NCBI GenBank assembly: GCA_003427395.1 | Contig: BFEA01000345.1 | Coordinates: 580,912 to 644,911, forward strand | DNA: 64,000 bases | Source: Chara braunii | Taxonomy: Eukaryota; Streptophyta; Charophyceae; Charales; Characeae | Direction: 5' to 3' | Shown here: piece after piece, positions 21,686-32,969 of the stretch | How positions within the stretch are numbered: the first letter of the stretch is position 1 | Layout: each line of letters opens with the position of its first letter | Made by a program: the position numbers and the translations under genes | Notes under the pieces: model-generated | Databases searched by the model: none | Told to the model about the DNA's origin: nothing | The model's input: only the letters and a program-made list of their open reading frames with translations

Positions 21686-22980
21686 TGTTACATGTTGCGC
21701 CTGCACACGAGGGCCATTTTCCAGGCCCTGCGTCCCTCAGGCTAAAAGCCTGAAAACCAGGGCCTACAGGCCCCGTGACTGTTCAGCCCGAAAGCCTGAA
21801 AACAGGGGCCTACAGTCCCTGTGTCGTTTCAGACTAAAAATGGCAACAGCCTTTTTAGCCTGAAACGAAGGGCCATTTTCGATCGTTCATCAGAACGACC
21901 GGCCGTGAAACTCAGGCACCGAACCAGGGTTTCTGGAACAGGCTATTCTTAGCTTGTTCCCCATGCCAGCCTCAGCAGCTGCTGCAGCGCCGCCCCCTGG
22001 CACACTTCGGCATTCGCAAGAGCAGCCTCCTCAGCCTGGCTCACCGTTCAGGCAGTCAGGAGGCAGGCCGAGGAAGTACATAGGGAATTCCCATGCACTT
22101 CACAAGTAGGCAGGAGGCAGTTGTAGTCTTCAGGATTTGGGAGCAGCACTCTGGAGGGAGCGCTGCAGGGAGTAGTAGTAGCGTTAGCCTTTAGTCTTCA
22201 GCGCTGGGCGCAGTAGGTAGTTGTAGTCTCCAGCGCTGGGCGCCATAGCTAGGATAGCACTAGAGAGAGAGAGAGATTGGGCGGAGGCCTTGGGTACTCG
22301 CCTGGAGCGCCGTTGCTCCAGCTTCGTCTTCGAGGTACCTGCAACACAGCATCAACATCACAGGTTAGTATCTGGCTCGTAACAGAGAGAGAGAGAGAGT
22401 TCTTCTTCTTCCTCTTCTCAGTCCACCATCTGCTTCTCCCCCTCTCATCATCTAACTTCAGTGCATCTGCAGACTACGAGAGAAGAGAGACAGAGCTTGG
22501 TGACATCGGATCCAGACTCGACTTTTGGACTTCAGACATTACAACGAGGGATTATTTGGGACTTGTGACAAAGACTTGGTGTTGACGACATTCCCGTCTC
22601 TCTCCCTCCTTTCGTCTGATTCCCTCCTCTTCGTCTGTGTATGTCTGGACCTGGCGCTTTCTTCCTGTGTACAGCGCCAGGCTCCTTCACACTTGGTGAT
22701 GGATACGATGTATGTTTGATCTGCATTCAAACATTGATTGGGCTAGTCATCAGCATTCTAGCATTCTCCTTCGCTATCTTTTGCTACGTGAACGAGGTCA
22801 GTCCCNGTCAGGTCAGGACTTGTATCTAAATCTTCCACTGCGCTATTCAGCACCATTTTGTATGTATGAGAATGCAATTGCTTGTTCAGATTCTACTTGC
22901 ACTGCATTGTCCATTCTGTCCTTTTTATCACATTGCGGATCCTCGGTTATGATGTACATCGCTCATCTGAGCATGTAACA
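21686..22980 (+). repeat. 3' LTR of element C (right arm copy)
   Basis: 1295 bp bounded by TGTTACATG and CATGTAACA and followed by GTGGC, the reverse complement of the GCCAC target duplication at the left copy. One N at 22805. It begins with stem-loop modules made of GGCCTACAGGCCC-like and GGCTGAAA-like words. Confidence 0.9.
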
Positions 22981-23950
22981 GTGGCCCTCCGTTGCAGGCT
23001 GAAAAGTCTCAGGGCTGAAAAGCCCTGTTTTAGGCTGAAACGACATAGGGCCTGCAGGCCCTCGTTTTCAGTCTTTCAGGCTGAAACGACACGGGGCCTG
23101 TAAGCCCTTGTTTCCATGCTTTTAGGCTGAGAATGCGGGATGGGCCCTGCAGGTCCGTGTGGCTACGCAGTATGCCAAACTTACCTGTTGAGCGTTGTTG
23201 TTGATAATTGGCAGCTGGCGCTGATGAGCGCCAGGTTTGGAATTCATGTTGATTGGAGAAGACTTGTAACTCTGTTTGGCGCTGTACATTTGGACTCACG
23301 ATGTTCCCTCTCTAATCTGGTTTGATTAATTAAGTTGAGCTCCTGGTTCTCATTCATCTCTTATTGGGCTTTGTGTGAGACATCGCAATTCGGGAAATAT
23401 GTGTGAATGCATGTGATCTGAAGCACTCCAGCAAGTGTTGAACAGTCCGGTTCCTTGCAAATTTGGTATCGGAGCAGAACTCGGTACTCTCACTGGACTT
23501 GCTGGCATGATCAAGGCCGGAGAGGAGGATAAGCTGGCTTGAGTACAGTTGGCGAGAGTTAAGGAGAAGAGGTGTTGGATTGGGATAAAGGGGGAAATGG
23601 GCCGAAGAAGAAGGGGCTAAGGAGGAGAAGAGTTACCTGCGATTGGAGCGATTGGAGTGAACGTGGAGTCTTCATCAACGGCTACAAAGCAGAGAAGAAC
23701 CTCCTGCCCCACTTACCTCGATTGATTGCAAATTTGTGTGTCATGTATCTCTTCCACCTCCATTCTGGTGGTCGCTGCTGCTGTCTGGATCTAACCTGTG
23801 GCCTGGTCTGAACTAACAAATAGGATTAGAAAGTCAACATCTGGTCTTCGTGTTGTCCATCTGGTCTGTCAATAGGTAGGGAAGGAAGGTTGAGTCAGGG
23901 AACTGTGTATTGCCACGTCAGAGTGTAAGAAGCTGAGAGTTGAGATAATC
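22981..23950 (+). repeat. Second copy of D-LTR start, A LTR end, A primer binding site and A leader (right arm)
   Basis: Inverted copy of 13542-14452. The D LTR start is at about 23160-23180 (reverse). The A LTR part ends TTGCA at 23459, the primer binding site TGGTATCGGAGCAGA lies at 23464-23478 with one change from 14014-14028, and A leader follows. Leader homology ends abruptly at 23950, so this is an extra copy unattached to any A gag. Confidence 0.8.
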
Positions 23951-23994
23951 CGGGCCTGATAGGCCTCGTCTGCTTCACCGGGCCTCTGGTCCAT
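23951..23994 (-). pseudogene. Start of element C gag, severed from its body
   Basis: ATG at 23994 on the minus strand begins MDQRPGEADEAYQAR. This frame then runs into the inverted A leader at 23950. The remaining gag lies on the opposite strand at 16743. Calling it the gag start is inference from its place after the LTR/primer-binding-site/leader and from its Glu/Gln-rich character. Confidence 0.5.
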
Positions 23995-24865
23995 GACGGC
24001 TGTCTGTGACCGCAACAGCATGTACCAGGCGGGGGGCCTGCTGACGTGGTATTCCTGCTCTGTCTGCTGACGTGGCCTGCTGACGTGGCAACTCACCAAT
24101 GCCGTCGCAGGGGGTACCTGGAGATAGGTAAAGAAAGTAAGGCCAGAGGGGGCAACAACATAGATGGGGAGGGTGGGTGGGAAGAATGGCCCAGATAAAG
24201 AGCCACTAGTCAAAAAGAAAAGCTTGAACTTCGCAAAAAAAATGAAAAAAAAAAAAAAAAATCGAAATGATGAAATCCCGATTTTTGCAAGTTCAGTAGG
24301 TCTCCCAACCTCCCTTGAAGTGTGAAATGATCAAAAAGAGCAAAAAATTTCGACTTCAGACTGCAAATGATTTATAGAACCGACTAACAGAATCCTAGAA
24401 CTGCGAAAAAAAATTCGAAAAGAAATGACTTTGGATTTTCTCAGATGTGAATATTTGCAGTTTGGAAAATAATACCGCAGGAGGGATTTCCCGTACCGTT
24501 TTCAGAAAAACGAATTTCGAAAAAGAAGATATTCCGAATTTCTAAGTACGGGAAATGCAACCGGAAATCGAAATTTTTTAAAAGGATATTTTGGATTTTC
24601 AACAACAAAATTTCGAATTTTTAAAAGAAAAACGAAAATGGGAACTTCAGATGTTGCACTAATGCGATTTTCCACAACAGAATAACGAGAAAACAAAATC
24701 CAAGAGAAGAAAAAAATTTCGATTTTCAGTAGTAAGGTCAAAATCGTGATTTTGGGGTCTAACTAATGTGTTCTAATCAATCAATAAGGACTAATCAGCT
24801 ATTTAGTCCCCGCACACGTGTCAGATCGGGTTGTCCTGATTCAGGTGCGGTGCACCGATATCAAC
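23995..24865 (-). other. Element C leader with an AT-rich block and a degenerate primer binding site
   Basis: Directly inside the LTR at 24866 the minus strand reads TTGATATCGGTGC (24864-24852), differing at two positions from the consensus TTGGTATCGGAGC seen at other elements here. Positions 24230-24780 are AT-rich with repeated GAAATTTCG/CGAATTTC words and an A18 tract, resembling 62200-62560 and 60170-60260. No coding frame is recognised. Confidence 0.55.
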
Positions 24866-26276
24866 TGTTACATGCTCAGATGAGCGATGTACATCATAAC
24901 CGAGGATCCGCAATGTGATAAAAAGGACAGAATGGACAATGCAGTGCACGTAGAATCTCAACAAGCAATTGCATTCTCATACATACAAAATGGTGCTGAA
25001 TAGCGCAGTGGAAGATTTAGATACAAGTCCTGACCTGACCGGGACTGACCTTATTCACATAGCAAAAGATAGCGAAGCAGAATGCTAGAATGCTGATGAC
25101 TAGCTCAATCAATGCTTGAATGCAGATCAAACATACATCGTATCCATCACCAAGTGTGAAGGAGCCTGGCGCTGTACACAGGAAGAAAGCGCCAGGTCCA
25201 GACATACACAGACGAAGAGGAGGGAATCAAACGAAAGGAGGGAGAGAGATGGGAATGTCGTCAACACCAAGTCTTTGTGACAAGTCCCAAATAACCCCTC
25301 GTTGTAATGTCTGAAGTCCAAAAGTCGAGTCTGGATCTGATGTCACCAAACTCTGTCTCTCTTCTCTTGTAGTCTGCAGATGCAGTGAAGTCAGATGATG
25401 TGAGGGGGAGAAGAAGATGGTGGACTGAGAAGAGGAAGAAGAAGAACTCTCTCTCTCTCTCTCTGTTACAAGCCAGATACTAACCTGTGATGTTGGCGCT
25501 GTGCTGTAGGTACCTCGAAGTCTCTCTCTCTCTGTTACGAGCCAGATACTAACCTGTGATGTTAGCGCTGTGCTGTAGGTATCTCGAAGACGAAGCTGGA
25601 GCAACGGCGCTGCAGGTGAGTACCCAAGGCCTCCGCCCAATCTCTCTCTCTCTCTAGTGCTATCCTAGCTATGGCGCCCAGCGCTGGAGACTATAGCTAC
25701 CTACTGCGCCCAGCGCTGGAGACTATAGGTACCTACTGCGCTCAGCGCTGAAGACTAAAGGCTAACGCTACTACTCCCTGCCGCGCTCCCTCCAGAGTGC
25801 TGCTCCCGAATCCTGAAGACTACAACTGCCTCCTGCCTACTTGTGAAGTGCATGGGAAGTCCCTATGCACTTCCTCGGCCTGCCTCCTGACTGCCTGAAG
25901 GGCGAGCCAGGCCGAGGAGGCTGCTCTTGCCAATGCCAAACTGTGCCAGGGGCTGGCGCTGCAGCAGCTGCTGAGGCTGGAGTGGGGAACAGGCTAAGAA
26001 TAGCCTGTTCCCGAAACCCTGGTTCAGTGCCTGAGTTTCAGGGCCGGTTGTTCTGATGAACGACCGAAAATGGCCCTTCGTTTCAGGCTAAAAAGGCTGT
26101 TGCCATTTTTAGTCTGAAATGACACAGGGACTGTGGGCCCCTGTTTTCAGGCTTTCCGGCTGAACAGTCACGGGGCCTGTAGGCCCTGGTTTTCAGGCAG
26201 CCTGAATTTCAGGCTTCTAGCCTGAGGGACGCAGGGCCTGGAAAATGGCCCTCGTGTGCAGGTGCAGCATGTAACA
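24866..26276 (-). repeat. 5' LTR of element C
   Basis: 1411 bp with the same TGTTACATG/CATGTAACA ends as the 3' copies. The extra ~116 bp is largely due to internal tandem duplications: a ~75-bp unit around 25466-25590 (CCAGATACTAACCTGTGATG twice) and a ~32-bp unit at 25680-25745. The outer end is followed by GCCAC. Confidence 0.8.
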
Positions 26277-27256
26277 GCCACTTTTGGGCCCTCATAAGAT
26301 GGACCTGCCCTAACACTCAGACACCAAACCAGGGTTTCGGGAACAGGCTATTTCTGGCCTGTTCCCCACGACAGCCTCGGCAAGAGCTGCAGCGCCAGCC
26401 CCTGGTTCACCCTGGCATTGGCAAGGGCAGCCTCCTGGACTGCCTCGCCCTGCAGCTGCAGGCAGTCAGGAGGCAGGCCGAGTAGTACATAAGGAGTTCC
26501 CATGCACTTCACGGGGAGGTAGTTGGACAGAAGGCAGGAGGCAGTCTTCAGGATTCGGCAGCAGCACTCTGGAGGAGCACTGCAGGAGTAGCTTAGCGCT
26601 AGCATTAGTCTTTAAGCTGGGCGCTAGTAGCTGCAGGAGTAGTCTTCAGCGCAGGGCGCTAGTAGTGGTAGTAGTAGGTTGGAGAGAGATGGCTGGCGGA
26701 GGCCAGCGAGACTTACTTGTGGCGCCATAGCTCCAGCTCCATCTTCGAGGTACCTGCATCAAGGCGCCAACTTCACAGGTTAGTACCGGACAGAGAGAGA
26801 GAGAGAGTTCTTCTTCTTCCTCTTCTAAGTCCATCTCTTCTTCACCCTCTCACTACGTGACTTCTCAGTATCAGCAGACTACGACAGAGAGAGAGAGAGT
26901 TGTGACTTGAGACTTGACGACATGGGATCCAGACTCGACATTGGGATTCAGACATTTGGATGAGGGACTATTTCGGCTTGTGCTGAAGACTTGATGTTGA
27001 CGACATTCCCATCTTCCCCTCTTCTTCGTCTAACCCCCCTCTTCTTCGTCTGTGTATGGTTGGGGACTGCCGCATTCTTCCGGTGTGAGCGCCAGGCCCC
27101 TTCACACCATGGAGTGATGATGATCATGTATGTTCGGGGCTGCATTGCAATATTGATTGTTCGGATCATTGGTATCCAAGTCTTCTGCTACGCTATCTTG
27201 TACTTTGTGAGAGAGGAAGGTTCTTGTTCTGGTCTGCACCTTTACATTATGCAACA
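26277..27256 (+). repeat. D-family solo LTR, right part
   Basis: Resumes with GCCACTTTTGGGCCCTCATA, the continuation of the LTR broken at 14452, and ends CATTATGCAACA. The corresponding end of the element D 3' LTR is at 53629 (TATGCAACA). Together the two parts make a ~1.12-kb LTR with no internal region, hence a solo LTR. Confidence 0.75.
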
Positions 27257-28078
27257 TAAGTGTCACCATAACTCACACTTCCCCCTCTCTCGTCTGCCTT
27301 CTTCTCTCTCTCCCTCTATGTCTATAGTCCTGGTCTACCGTCACTCATCATGCATGCACACTCCCTATCACACGAGGATCTACTCTGACTACTACTCACT
27401 GGTATCTCCTACTGACTATCTCTACTAACATACTTACTGCCGCTGGCGCAGCTATGGCTGCCTTCCCTCTACCCATCATTCTCCCTCCCTTCTTCCATAG
27501 CGCTGCTCTTCAGCCTAGCGCAGCTCACACACATCCAGCGCACAAGTGCCACGACACTTCTACGCTCTCATGCGAAGTGAGCACCTGCCCGAATGGGAGG
27601 CTGGCCAGTCCTTTATAGTGCTGGACTGGTCTGGCGTGGCCTGCATTCAGCCTCAAAGGTGCCTGGCACTCCTGCCCAGTACCCCGATTGTTGCAAAGTG
27701 TGTGTCCCAGTATCTTTTCCCATGGTCTGTTGCTGCTTCGGGCCATTGGGCCTGTGTGTTGGACTCCTAGTCTGAATCAGGACTGACTCGTGGGATTATG
27801 ATTGGACTGGGACTCTAGCCTTTGACTCATTGCCGAACAGGCATGACTTTTCAACGAGGAGACATGTCCCTAACTCAGTCTTGAAAACTGTGTCCGATAC
27901 CTGTTCGTGCAGGACCTGTTTGTGACTGTTCGAAACGACTTTTCATTTCATTATGGATGCGACATATGCCTCAGGGAACTTTGTCTTTTGAATTGCTGCT
28001 CGTGAATTTAGTTCTGGCCGACAGGGCCCCTTGCTGTTGGGTTACTCATCTAGGGTCTGATTCGTAAAGGCCCTTTTA
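27257..28078 (-). repeat. 5' LTR of element A, distal part
   Basis: Matches 6731-7536 over its whole length with few differences. It begins TAAGTGTCACC, where the split LTR resumes after the D insertion, and ends at GGCCCTTTTA (28078). Beyond this the flanking sequences of the two A LTRs differ. Confidence 0.8.
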
Positions 28079-29403
28079 TCATCCCTACACTTGTAGAAAT
28101 CGCTAATGTGAGATATCTGACATTCGGGCCATCTGTGGTCCTACCAGGCAGATGGCCTGGATCGTCATGCGATCTTAAGATCACGTGGTGATCCAGGTTA
28201 TCCGGGCCACAACCAAGGTCGTTAGGTTATCTTAAGATTTCAAGATTGTGCAACGATCTGGGTGGGCCGTTGTCCCCTAAAGATCGCGCGGCGATCTTGG
28301 TTGTTTGGGCCACAACTAGGGTCGTTGCACGATCTTAAACCACTAGTACCTCCGAGCCTGTTTTTGCTGACCCTGATTTTCACTGCCCTCCGAGTTTGTC
28401 GAGCCTGGGTCCCACTCCATTTCTTTGTGGTACTCTCACGGGAAGAAAAAAAACAAGAAAAAGGAAGAAAAGTTGCGGCCGTGAAACTCGCAAAACAAGA
28501 AAAGGAAACAAAGCTCTGACCGTGATTGCAGCTGTATGCATTTTTGGAAGTGGTAGTGTGAGTGTGCCCTCAGTGAGGGCATATCAGCCCCGTGGCCAGG
28601 TTGTCAGTTTCCAAAAACTCGAAAAAAAAAAAAAAAAAGATAGAAACACGGATTCGACCTTGAAAATAGCAAGATACCTTCCTCTTAAGTACTAGTTTGA
28701 TCAGGGTTGTCACGGATTCAGATTGTCAGATTCCAGAAAAAGAAAACAAGAAAAAAAAAAACGGAAACATGGATTCGGCACACGGGCCCCATCCCAACGC
28801 ATAATCGTCATTTATAGTTGGCGGCACACGGGTCACGTCCAAACATATAAACATCACAATCCCGAGGTTGGCAGCTCACGGGCCACGTTGTCGCACTTTT
28901 TTAAGTCTGGCCACTTCAGGCCACCAGAAAGTCAACAGGCTGTCAAATAGGGTTTTGATGTTGATTGCAATAAATAAGTAAATTAAATGAAGCAAATCCC
29001 GTCCTGTTGTGTGCATCTGACTTCGAGCGAGACCCTTCAATTGCAGTCTTCGCCGGTCCTCGGGCTTAATAATTTTTTATTTTGATTCGGAAGAACGAAG
29101 ATCATGTAAATGAAATTTTGGTGTGCCATGCATATACCAATTCTGCGAGTTTACTAGTTTTGAGAATTGTGACAAGATCATCAGAAAGTATAATCCTCAT
29201 CAAAGTCAATGCAAGGATTGACTGACTCGAGTTAGAGACAAGATAAACGAGGGAAAAGTGGGAACTCGTAATATTTTCAGAAAGTACAAATAACTAGACA
29301 TGCCCAACACTCGTCAAGAGTCCTCACGCATCCCTCTAAGGTAGATCTCGATTTCTCATTTGACTGTGCGTCTCTTGCGCCTTGAGCCATGTCCATGTAC
29401 TTC
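28079..29403. repeat. Palindrome-rich block and satellite-related sequence, no gene
   Basis: At 28150-28340, words such as GATCTTAAGATC, GATCACGTGGTGATC and GATCGCGCGGCGATC form short palindromes, and GGGCCACAACnAnGGTCGTT occurs twice. Positions 28500-28590 match the 145-bp satellite of 49490-50150, including CCCTCAGTGAGGG. Poly-A tracts lie at 28622 and 28750. Nothing is recognised between 28950 and 29400. Confidence 0.6.
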
Positions 29404-30013
29404 CTAAGAATGTGGCCTCTGAATGTAGAGCCACCTGAAGCCTACGAGTTTCGAACACTTCCATCCAAGGCTCATGATACGGAAGTCAACCATGACACAC
29501 AATTTCTCCTCATAATGTAGGGAGACATGGCTGGGAGAAAACCCCTCGTTTGAGGTGTCGAAACTTTGAGCGTTCAGTTTCTGCCTCGTAGTCAATCTCT
29601 GCAGGGGAGGTATACCTCTTAGCTAGATCCACTAGGTCACCCCAGCAAAAGCCGCCTGTGAGGGGAAAGGGAACCGGAGGTCTGAGGTAGTCTGTGTCGA
29701 GCTTGGGCCCAAAGCTTCGGACCAGTTTAACACCACTCTCATCAAGCTCTCTCTCTCCCCCCTTAAGACACCTCGTTGCTGAGGCCGAAACCGAGTCAAA
29801 GAGATTATGAGTTTCTTTGCCTTTCTTCAAGTAGACCCTTAGGTCATGGAAGGTACCTTTTGCAAACTCGGTGTGAACTACAAAGACAGATAGGTCCCCT
29901 TGCTTGAAGCGAACTGCACTGACATACTAGTATTGGAAGGCATCTTTAGAAACAATCCTGTTGAGATTAGTCAGGACAGTCTCCAGGATTGGGAATGATT
30001 GAACTACACTCAT
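29404..30013 (-). pseudogene. Unrecognised protein-coding remnant
   Basis: From ATG at about 30013 the minus strand reads MSVVQSFPILETVLTNL, meets one TAG near 29926, and then stays open to 29510 with protein-like composition (GDLSVFVVHTEFAKGTFHD, SFGPKLDTDYLRPPVPF, GFCWGDLVDLAKRYT). A shift leads to the frame 29595-29404. No transposon motif is present and I do not recognise the family. It may be an exon or pseudogene of a host gene. Read as a ~200-residue region it has one stop and one frameshift. Confidence 0.35.
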
Positions 30014-31978
30014 GTGTCGAGGTGGGTGTTGAAACTGATCCCTGTGTCTTTTGATGATAGCACTGTTTGATTGATAATGATCTCAGAGGCAAATGACAAT
30101 GAATGAATGTAAACGAAATAACGAGTCACTGAATATTGATCGCTTAATAGCAGAACGCTGAGAGAATTGCAAATTGCTAAGTGACATTTGCTAATTGAGA
30201 TGCTGGTGGGGATTTCGGGAGAAGAGTTCGGGCACTGTTGTGCTGACCTGAGCCTTGCTCTGCCCTGCTCCACCGTCTCTAGAGACGAGCCAGTGCTGTG
30301 CAACTTGCCATAGTGGTAAAAATAAAACACATATTCGATATATTCTTATTTTCGACCATCCAGACTGCATGTTCTCTTTGAGCCTGTTTATGACAATCCA
30401 TATTTCAACAGACCTCTCTTCTTTTTGTTAGATTTGAATTTCATCATTAGGACCTGATCACCTTTCATGATTTCTTTCGCAACCCAAGATGCAGGCTAGG
30501 TATCAACAATTTTTGATTGAAGGTCTCTGGCAGTATCTTATGTGATTAAATACTGACAAGGACATCAATTGCGGATTGATGGTATTAGAAGGACGAGAAT
30601 GCTTTTGGATCACCGGGCAAAATAACTCAATTTTACTGGAGTTTTGCCCTGGCATGATCAGCGGTCTCAGGTACTATTCATCTTACCATTATGGTCACAA
30701 ATATAAGAAAATGTACTGAATGTATTTTCTCCCGTCAACCTTTTGAACATTATTTTATTTCATGACCGCCTTATAGGGTTTCATGTTCTGGATAATCTCC
30801 GTTTCCCAACCATCACTCTTGTCCTGGACGAGTTAAGATTAATCCTCTTCTATCCACAAGGCTTCAAATTTTGGTGAGCTGCAATAAAAGAAGAGAGAGG
30901 GGAACGCTTAATAGGTTTCCGACCCCCCTAAAAAAGTGCCAACAAGATTAAAAGTCCGCTATAGATTGCTCTTGAGCTAGTTTTGCAACAACTAAAATTG
31001 TTCCTAAACTAGCCAGTTGAGGCAAGCTGCAAGCTCTACAACTTGCTGGGGTAATCCCACACGATCTGATGGCGTAAATCCCAATTAGTTTGTCGAGGGT
31101 ATCTACGCAGATCGTTTTTAGGGGCAATCCTAAGTCTCTTGAGTAATGTCCGAACAACGGACAACTAACAGTCCACCGATTCGTACGCTGTTAATGCCCT
31201 CTAGATAGCTTATGGGATGGGTTCTGTCAAGGCTACGCGGATATGATATGCGCTTTTAGGACATCTCACTAGTTTGGATGAGGCTGACTTGAGTGACGGC
31301 TGAGTGCTGATGAAGATGGCTAGGAGGAAATGAGGATTGAACATAACAAAGCCTTCACCGCGGGTGCTGAACACACGTTTAAGCCCAACTCAGAAGTGTC
31401 GACGAATATTGTCTGTACAAAGGTGGGATACCATGGAATGAAATGGAATTGGCTCTTATCGCATAAAGCTATTGGCACTGTCTGCCAGTGTCTGTTGGAT
31501 TAACTTATTGGGTGACATCTGGTCTGTCTGTCAAAGGGCGTTGTAGAATGCTACCTTCATGTAAGTTTTACTCAGACACAAGTGGGTTACTTGACCGAAC
31601 GTATGTTGAGCGGAAAGTGATCTATTGCTCATGCATATCAAGTGTGGTCCTTCCCGAACCACAGAGATTGAGATTCACAAGGGTCTTATATACAAGATCG
31701 GCCTCTATGCCATGTGCTTTCGAACTGAGCATTCCACCCCATGTATGGGAAACCTCTTAGGTACCTCGGGTGTACTTTCTCCTACCCAATGGGGAAGCCC
31801 TGTGTCCAGAATCCGTGTCGGTTCACTATGCCCCTCTTGTGAACCTAGTGTTTAGTGTGACTTATCCAAGCGAGACTAAGCTCGGAGTTGGACCAATATT
31901 GAGAGGCAGATTTAAGCTTGGGACATGTCCAGGCCCCGATTTGGTAAATCTTAGTAAGGTTTATACTTAGTACCAGGA
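30014..31978. other. AT-rich stretch upstream of element D, nothing recognised
   Basis: No open frame longer than about 100 codons, no LTR and no primer binding site were found. The 5' LTR and leader of element D should lie here but are not identifiable, so D appears truncated or strongly diverged at its 5' end. Confidence 0.4.
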
Positions 31979-32700
31979 AATGGCGAAACAACACCAGGAC
32001 CTGGAGAACCTCCGATGGGCAGTGCGAAACCACAAGGATCTGCACGAGGGTGCTACACGGGCACTTGATTCCCGTGTACAGGACTTGGAGCAAGCAGCAC
32101 CAAGACCAGTTGTGGGGAACCCACAATGCAGCCTCAACCCGCTAGTTGGAGCAACGGGTTGACCACGTAGTCGCAATGCTCGGCGACATCAGCACCTTTG
32201 CCACACCAGCCACCATCAACGAGCAGCTCGACACCTTGCAGACTGAACTTAGGCAGCTACACCAGCTGCCCAACAACGATGACAACACCAGTGCCTCGAA
32301 GCACTACAAGATGTCGACTTTTCGGATCTAGAAGTTTGACGACTATACGCATCAGGACCCAGTCGTCTGGTGGCAAGGCTTTACAATGGAGCTTGGGATT
32401 CATAAGGTCCCCAAACATTTGTACATCGCGGCGCTATTTCTCAACGTCAAAGGCGGATGCGAGATCTGGCTCAGCCACATGGCAACCATCCACGGGGCCC
32501 AGGTCAACAACTTACACAAGAAGATCTCCTGGGAAGATCTAACGAGAGAATGGAAGAAGCGGTTCATTGTTGACGATGCCTCGACACTCGCCATCAACCG
32601 CCTCTTCGCCATGACTCAAGGCAACATATCGAGAGTTCTACAAACGGTCGTGTGCCGCCTTGAGCATCGCACTCGGTGATTGCGAATAGTATACGACCTT
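31979..32700 (+). pseudogene. Element D gag: coiled coil and capsid
   Basis: MAKQHQDLENLRWAVRNHKD begins a short coiled coil, followed after a frame change by EQRVDHVVAMLGDIST and a second helix. A TAG at about 32329 precedes KFDDYTHQDPVVWWQGF, the capsid start. LYIAALFLNVKGGCEIWL and KKISWEDLTREWKKRF match the gag of element C. The frame ends near 32680. The capsid fold assignment follows from this shared pattern. Confidence 0.75.
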
Positions 32701-32969
32701 CATCGAAATCATTTACAAGGGTCGTGAGATCATCAAGAGCAAACGGGCTGCCGCACACGAGAAGACAGCATGGCAGCCATCCCATGTGGAGAAAGGAAAA
32801 TTTGGTGTATGCAGCAAGTCGTTGCAGTCCAACCGGACAAAATTATGGAAGACTCGGCAGCCACCCTTGCATTACGTGAGGGAGATCAGGTGGCCGTTGT
32901 CTAGCCGCGAAGCAACAACAACACCCGTGAAAAAGGAGGCAAGACGGACAGCCTGTACCATGGGTCAAG

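Larger units (their letters stand above)
20870..23950. repeat. Right arm of the large inverted repeat
   Basis: Inverted counterpart of 13542-16742. The inner edge is in the integrase codons near 20870, and the outer edge is GAGATAATC at 23942-23950, followed at once by the minus-strand gag start of element C. Confidence 0.85.
14453..26276 (-). mobile_element. Element C: Ty3/gypsy retrotransposon with a rearranged interior
   Basis: Bounded by TGTTACATG...CATGTAACA LTRs and a perfect 5-bp target duplication, GCCAC at 14448-14452 and 26277-26281. Read on the minus strand, the outer parts are 5' LTR (26276-24866), a degenerate primer binding site, leader, gag start (23994-23951), and at the far end integrase C-terminus, polypurine tract and 3' LTR (15926-14453). 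Between them, 16743-23950 is inverted: it holds the gag body, pol and a second copy of the 3' end on the plus strand. The element sits inside a D-family solo LTR. Confidence 0.75.
6497..28078 (-). mobile_element. Element A: chromodomain Ty3/gypsy LTR retrotransposon carrying nested insertions
   Basis: Read on the minus strand the order is: 5' LTR upstream part (28078-27257), interrupted by a D solo LTR and element C, 5' LTR remainder (14312-14033), primer binding site (14028-14014), leader, coiled-coil gag, capsid gag, zinc knuckle, protease, reverse transcriptase, RNase H, integrase, chromodomain, and 3' LTR (7536-6497). The LTR halves match the undivided 3' LTR in order, which ties the distant piece at 27.3-28.1 kb to this element. 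Stops and frameshifts in pol show it is dead; the integrase and RT motifs are still readable. Placement in the chromovirus-like Ty3/gypsy group rests on the chromodomain after integrase. Confidence 0.8.

Noticed and set aside
13542-23950. Reading the inverted arms as two independent insertions of element C
   Set aside because: The flanks outside the LTRs are also the same in both arms for about 900 bp, which independent insertions would not share.
23869-24213. 114-codon minus-strand frame ending in MDQRPGEADEAYQAR, considered as an independent gene
   Set aside because: The first part is leader sequence and the last part runs into the inverted A leader; only the short gag start is meaningful.
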